49,763 nucleotides of DNA from Muribaculaceae bacterium (lineage in GTDB: Bacteria > Bacteroidota > Bacteroidia > Bacteroidales > Muribaculaceae). Location of the stretch: assembly GCA_017443765.1 (NCBI GenBank), contig JAFSYB010000112.1, positions 1 to 49,763 of the forward strand, read 5' to 3'. Numbering within the stretch: position 1 is the stretch's first letter; each line of letters opens with the position of its first letter. Below, piece by piece: positions 48,327 through 49,763 of the stretch. The notes under the pieces were generated by a model that made no database searches, was not told where the DNA came from, and worked only from the letters and a program-made list of their open reading frames with translations. A program made the position numbers and the translations under genes.

Positions 48327-49529
48327 TTAGTTGAAGAACTTGTACCAGATGTTGTAAAGTGCTCGGATGATGCCGCTGTCGGTACTTGTCTTGAGGCACT
48401 CTTTTCCAAACATGGCACCCCAAAACGAGATATGCTCACCCTCGCGCAGCATTAAAGCGATTGTGAGAATTAGCATGGCCACAACTTCGGCGCAGAATAA
48501 GATGCCAATAGCATTAGCGCAATTATACTTCAAAAGTGTGGTATAGCATGTCAAGGTCATAAACAGAGTGTCGGCCCACAGCGCATAGTATCCGACTTTG
48601 TTGAGTTTCAGAACTAGCACAACGCCTAATATGCCAAAGAACGAGGCAGATATTATGCCGGCAGCCCCTATCCAGCCAATGTGTTGGTAAGCCGAGAAAC
48701 CCAGGCAAGAAGTAGTGACAAAAAACTCTAAGGCAAGAATTAAAGCCCCATGAGATGTCAGATTGCGGTTTTGCCATCCAGGAAAAAACCGAGAACTCGT
48801 TGTGAGATGGCTAACGTAAAGCGACAGGAAGTAGGCAACCACAACTCCGGAAATCCATGCGAGTGAGGGCTGCAACTCATCTAACCCATAAACCCCAACA
48901 AGTGAACCAACTATGAGAATAAGCCAAATAAATTCGGTAAGAACAGAGAACATTACTCCTTCGCATTTTAAATAGTATTTGATTGATGCCCGCTCCATGC
49001 TATTAAATTCATTTCTGGACTTGGTGCGATATTCACGCAAGAGACTAATGCTTTCGTCTAAGAATGATGGTTGTTTTTTTTCATACTCTATGGGGCATGG
49101 TTTATCGATGACAGGGCAATTCCTCGATTCCCTTTCACCAATCACGCCAATCACGGCTGTGAGCAGTTCGTGGAGCGTTTCGTCATTTACACTATTGGCT
49201 GAGATATAATGTAAACCCGACAGAACTAGCTGTATCGATGGGTGATAAGCAGTGTTATCGAGACGCACTGGCAGTATGGCTTTGTTTTGTTCATCAGCAA
49301 GGCATATTTCACGTCTAACCCATTTAGAATCATTCGAGTCTGTAGATGAGAAAAACACCAGCATGCGGCACTCTTTGATGGCGTTTGCAATCGCTTCGTA
49401 AAACTCTTCGCCGCCAAAAACACAATGTTCGGCTATCCAAACACTGAAATGATGTGCTTCAAGATAGTCAACAAAAAGGAGTGCTTTTTCCTTGTCTTTA
49501 GTGGAATAACTAATAAAGATATCAATCAT
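48327..49529 (-). CDS. TIR-domain protein with six-helix membrane domain
   Basis: 400 residues. Residues about 1-135 form a TIR domain of the bacterial TIR_2 type: DIFISYSTKDKEKALLFVDY, VFFSSTDSNDSKWVRREI with Trp70 and the probable catalytic Glu74, and AILPVRLD. Bacterial TIRs often cleave NAD+ or make cyclic ADP-ribose signals in antiphage defence. A short charged linker (about 140-195) leads to six membrane helices, starting VLTEFIWLILIVGSLVGVYG and ending LFCAEVVAMLILTIALML. The gene is AT-rich (21 G/C in the 60 bases from 48901 against 38 from 47881 in moxR), which points to transfer. It stands alone with no consensus promoter; the next gene upstream is outside the window. The TIR call is firm, the defence role inferred. 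Confidence 0.85.
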   Translation of the reverse strand: MIDIFISYSTKDKEKALLFVDYLEAHHFSVWIAEHCVFGGEEFYEAIANAIKECRMLVFFSSTDSNDSKWVRREICLADEQNKAILPVRLDNTAYHPSIQLVLSGLHYISANSVNDETLHELLTAVIGVIGERESRNCPVIDKPCPIEYEKKQPSFLDESISLLREYRTKSRNEFNSMERASIKYYLKCEGVMFSVLTEFIWLILIVGSLVGVYGLDELQPSLAWISGVVVAYFLSLYVSHLTTSSRFFPGWQNRNLTSHGALILALEFFVTTSCLGFSAYQHIGWIGAAGIISASFFGILGVVLVLKLNKVGYYALWADTLFMTLTCYTTLLKYNCANAIGILFCAEVVAMLILTIALMLREGEHISFWGAMFGKECLKTSTDSGIIRALYNIWYKFFN

Positions 49530-49763
49530 AATAAATAGTATTTAGGTGGGTTCTATAAATTGCAAAAATGAGATGAATGGTTTTGGACGTCTTGGGTTGC
49601 TTGCTGGCATATTCTGCCTCAATACTTGAACCGTAGCCCGCTACTGGTTGTAGAATCTGCACACGCTCGGCATCGCCCAAGCAAGCTTGGCGTTGCACTC
49701 ACTTAATTGCAGATTTCGCGCAGCTTGAGACAAAATCTACTCAGCAATCAATCCCAATACGAC
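49530..49763. other. Window end, no gene seen
   Basis: 234 bases with no convincing frame on either strand; short frames are closed by stops. An adjacent gene may begin beyond the window. The inverted pair CAAGCAAGCTTGG/CCAAGCTTGCTTG near 49677-49690 is a simple palindrome around HindIII-like AAGCTT. Confidence 0.4.

Overview
The window comes from a Bacteroidota chromosome, most likely order Bacteroidales (gut or rumen type, fairly GC-rich). This rests on four things seen directly. First, many intergenic gaps carry the phylum promoter form, a -33 TTG then 20-21 bases then a -7 TAnnTTTG; seven such pairs are listed. Second, several secreted proteins end in type IX secretion (T9SS)-style C-terminal tails. 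Third, there is a complete moxR/bat aerotolerance operon. Fourth, dockerin modules occur on many secreted proteins. A Muribaculaceae- or Prevotellaceae-like origin is plausible but not proven. No tRNA, rRNA, CRISPR array, insertion sequence or phage gene was recognised.

Layout. 1-6.2 kb is a cell-surface island: the tail of a T9SS protein, a gingipain-like C25 protease, a dockerin protein, a cohesin-like protein and a second dockerin gene broken by an in-frame TAG. 6.2-16.1 kb is mostly housekeeping: rtcB, a WYL regulator, a VTT membrane protein, a glycogen-synthase-like protein with a DUF4270 lipoprotein, a PASTA protein with an RluA-family pseudouridine synthase, a small secreted protein, ilvE and an HD hydrolase. 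16.4-19.6 kb holds three tandem paralogous secreted proteins (cohesin-like by eye) separated by dispersed repeats. 19.9-26.4 kb, on the minus strand, runs endonuclease I, purB, a pseudouridine synthase with a long Q/R/G/Y repeat domain, and asnS. 26.8-32.8 kb has a DUF4143-type ATPase, a multimodular dockerin alpha-amylase followed closely by an exported dipeptide epimerase, and a DUF3108 protein. 32.8-36.5 kb is a pair of dockerin-DUF4886 secreted proteins, one with 17 ADTIP repeats. 36.6-39.2 kb has an MBL hydrolase, PrsW and PAP2. 39.4-48.1 kb is the bat operon. 48.3-49.5 kb is an AT-rich gene for a TIR-domain protein with six membrane helices.

How the parts may work together. The most interesting theme is a possible dockerin/cohesin-like surface system. 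Dockerin-bearing secreted proteins (protein of unknown function at 2887, broken copy at 5287, alpha-amylase at 28173, two SGNH-like DUF4886 proteins at 32833 and 34513, a dockerin relic at 38409) share the window with four secreted proteins that look cohesin-like and end in short surface-anchor-type tails (3927, 16440, 17315, 18811). The pairing is inference from sequence pattern and needs structure prediction or binding data. The second theme is predicted dense O-glycosylation of the ADTIP stalk, because every unit contains the Bacteroidota O-glycosylation sequon D-T-I. The third is the TIR-membrane protein, which could be an antiphage effector. Intergenic DNA also carries a mosaic of dispersed repeats shared between at least six sites.
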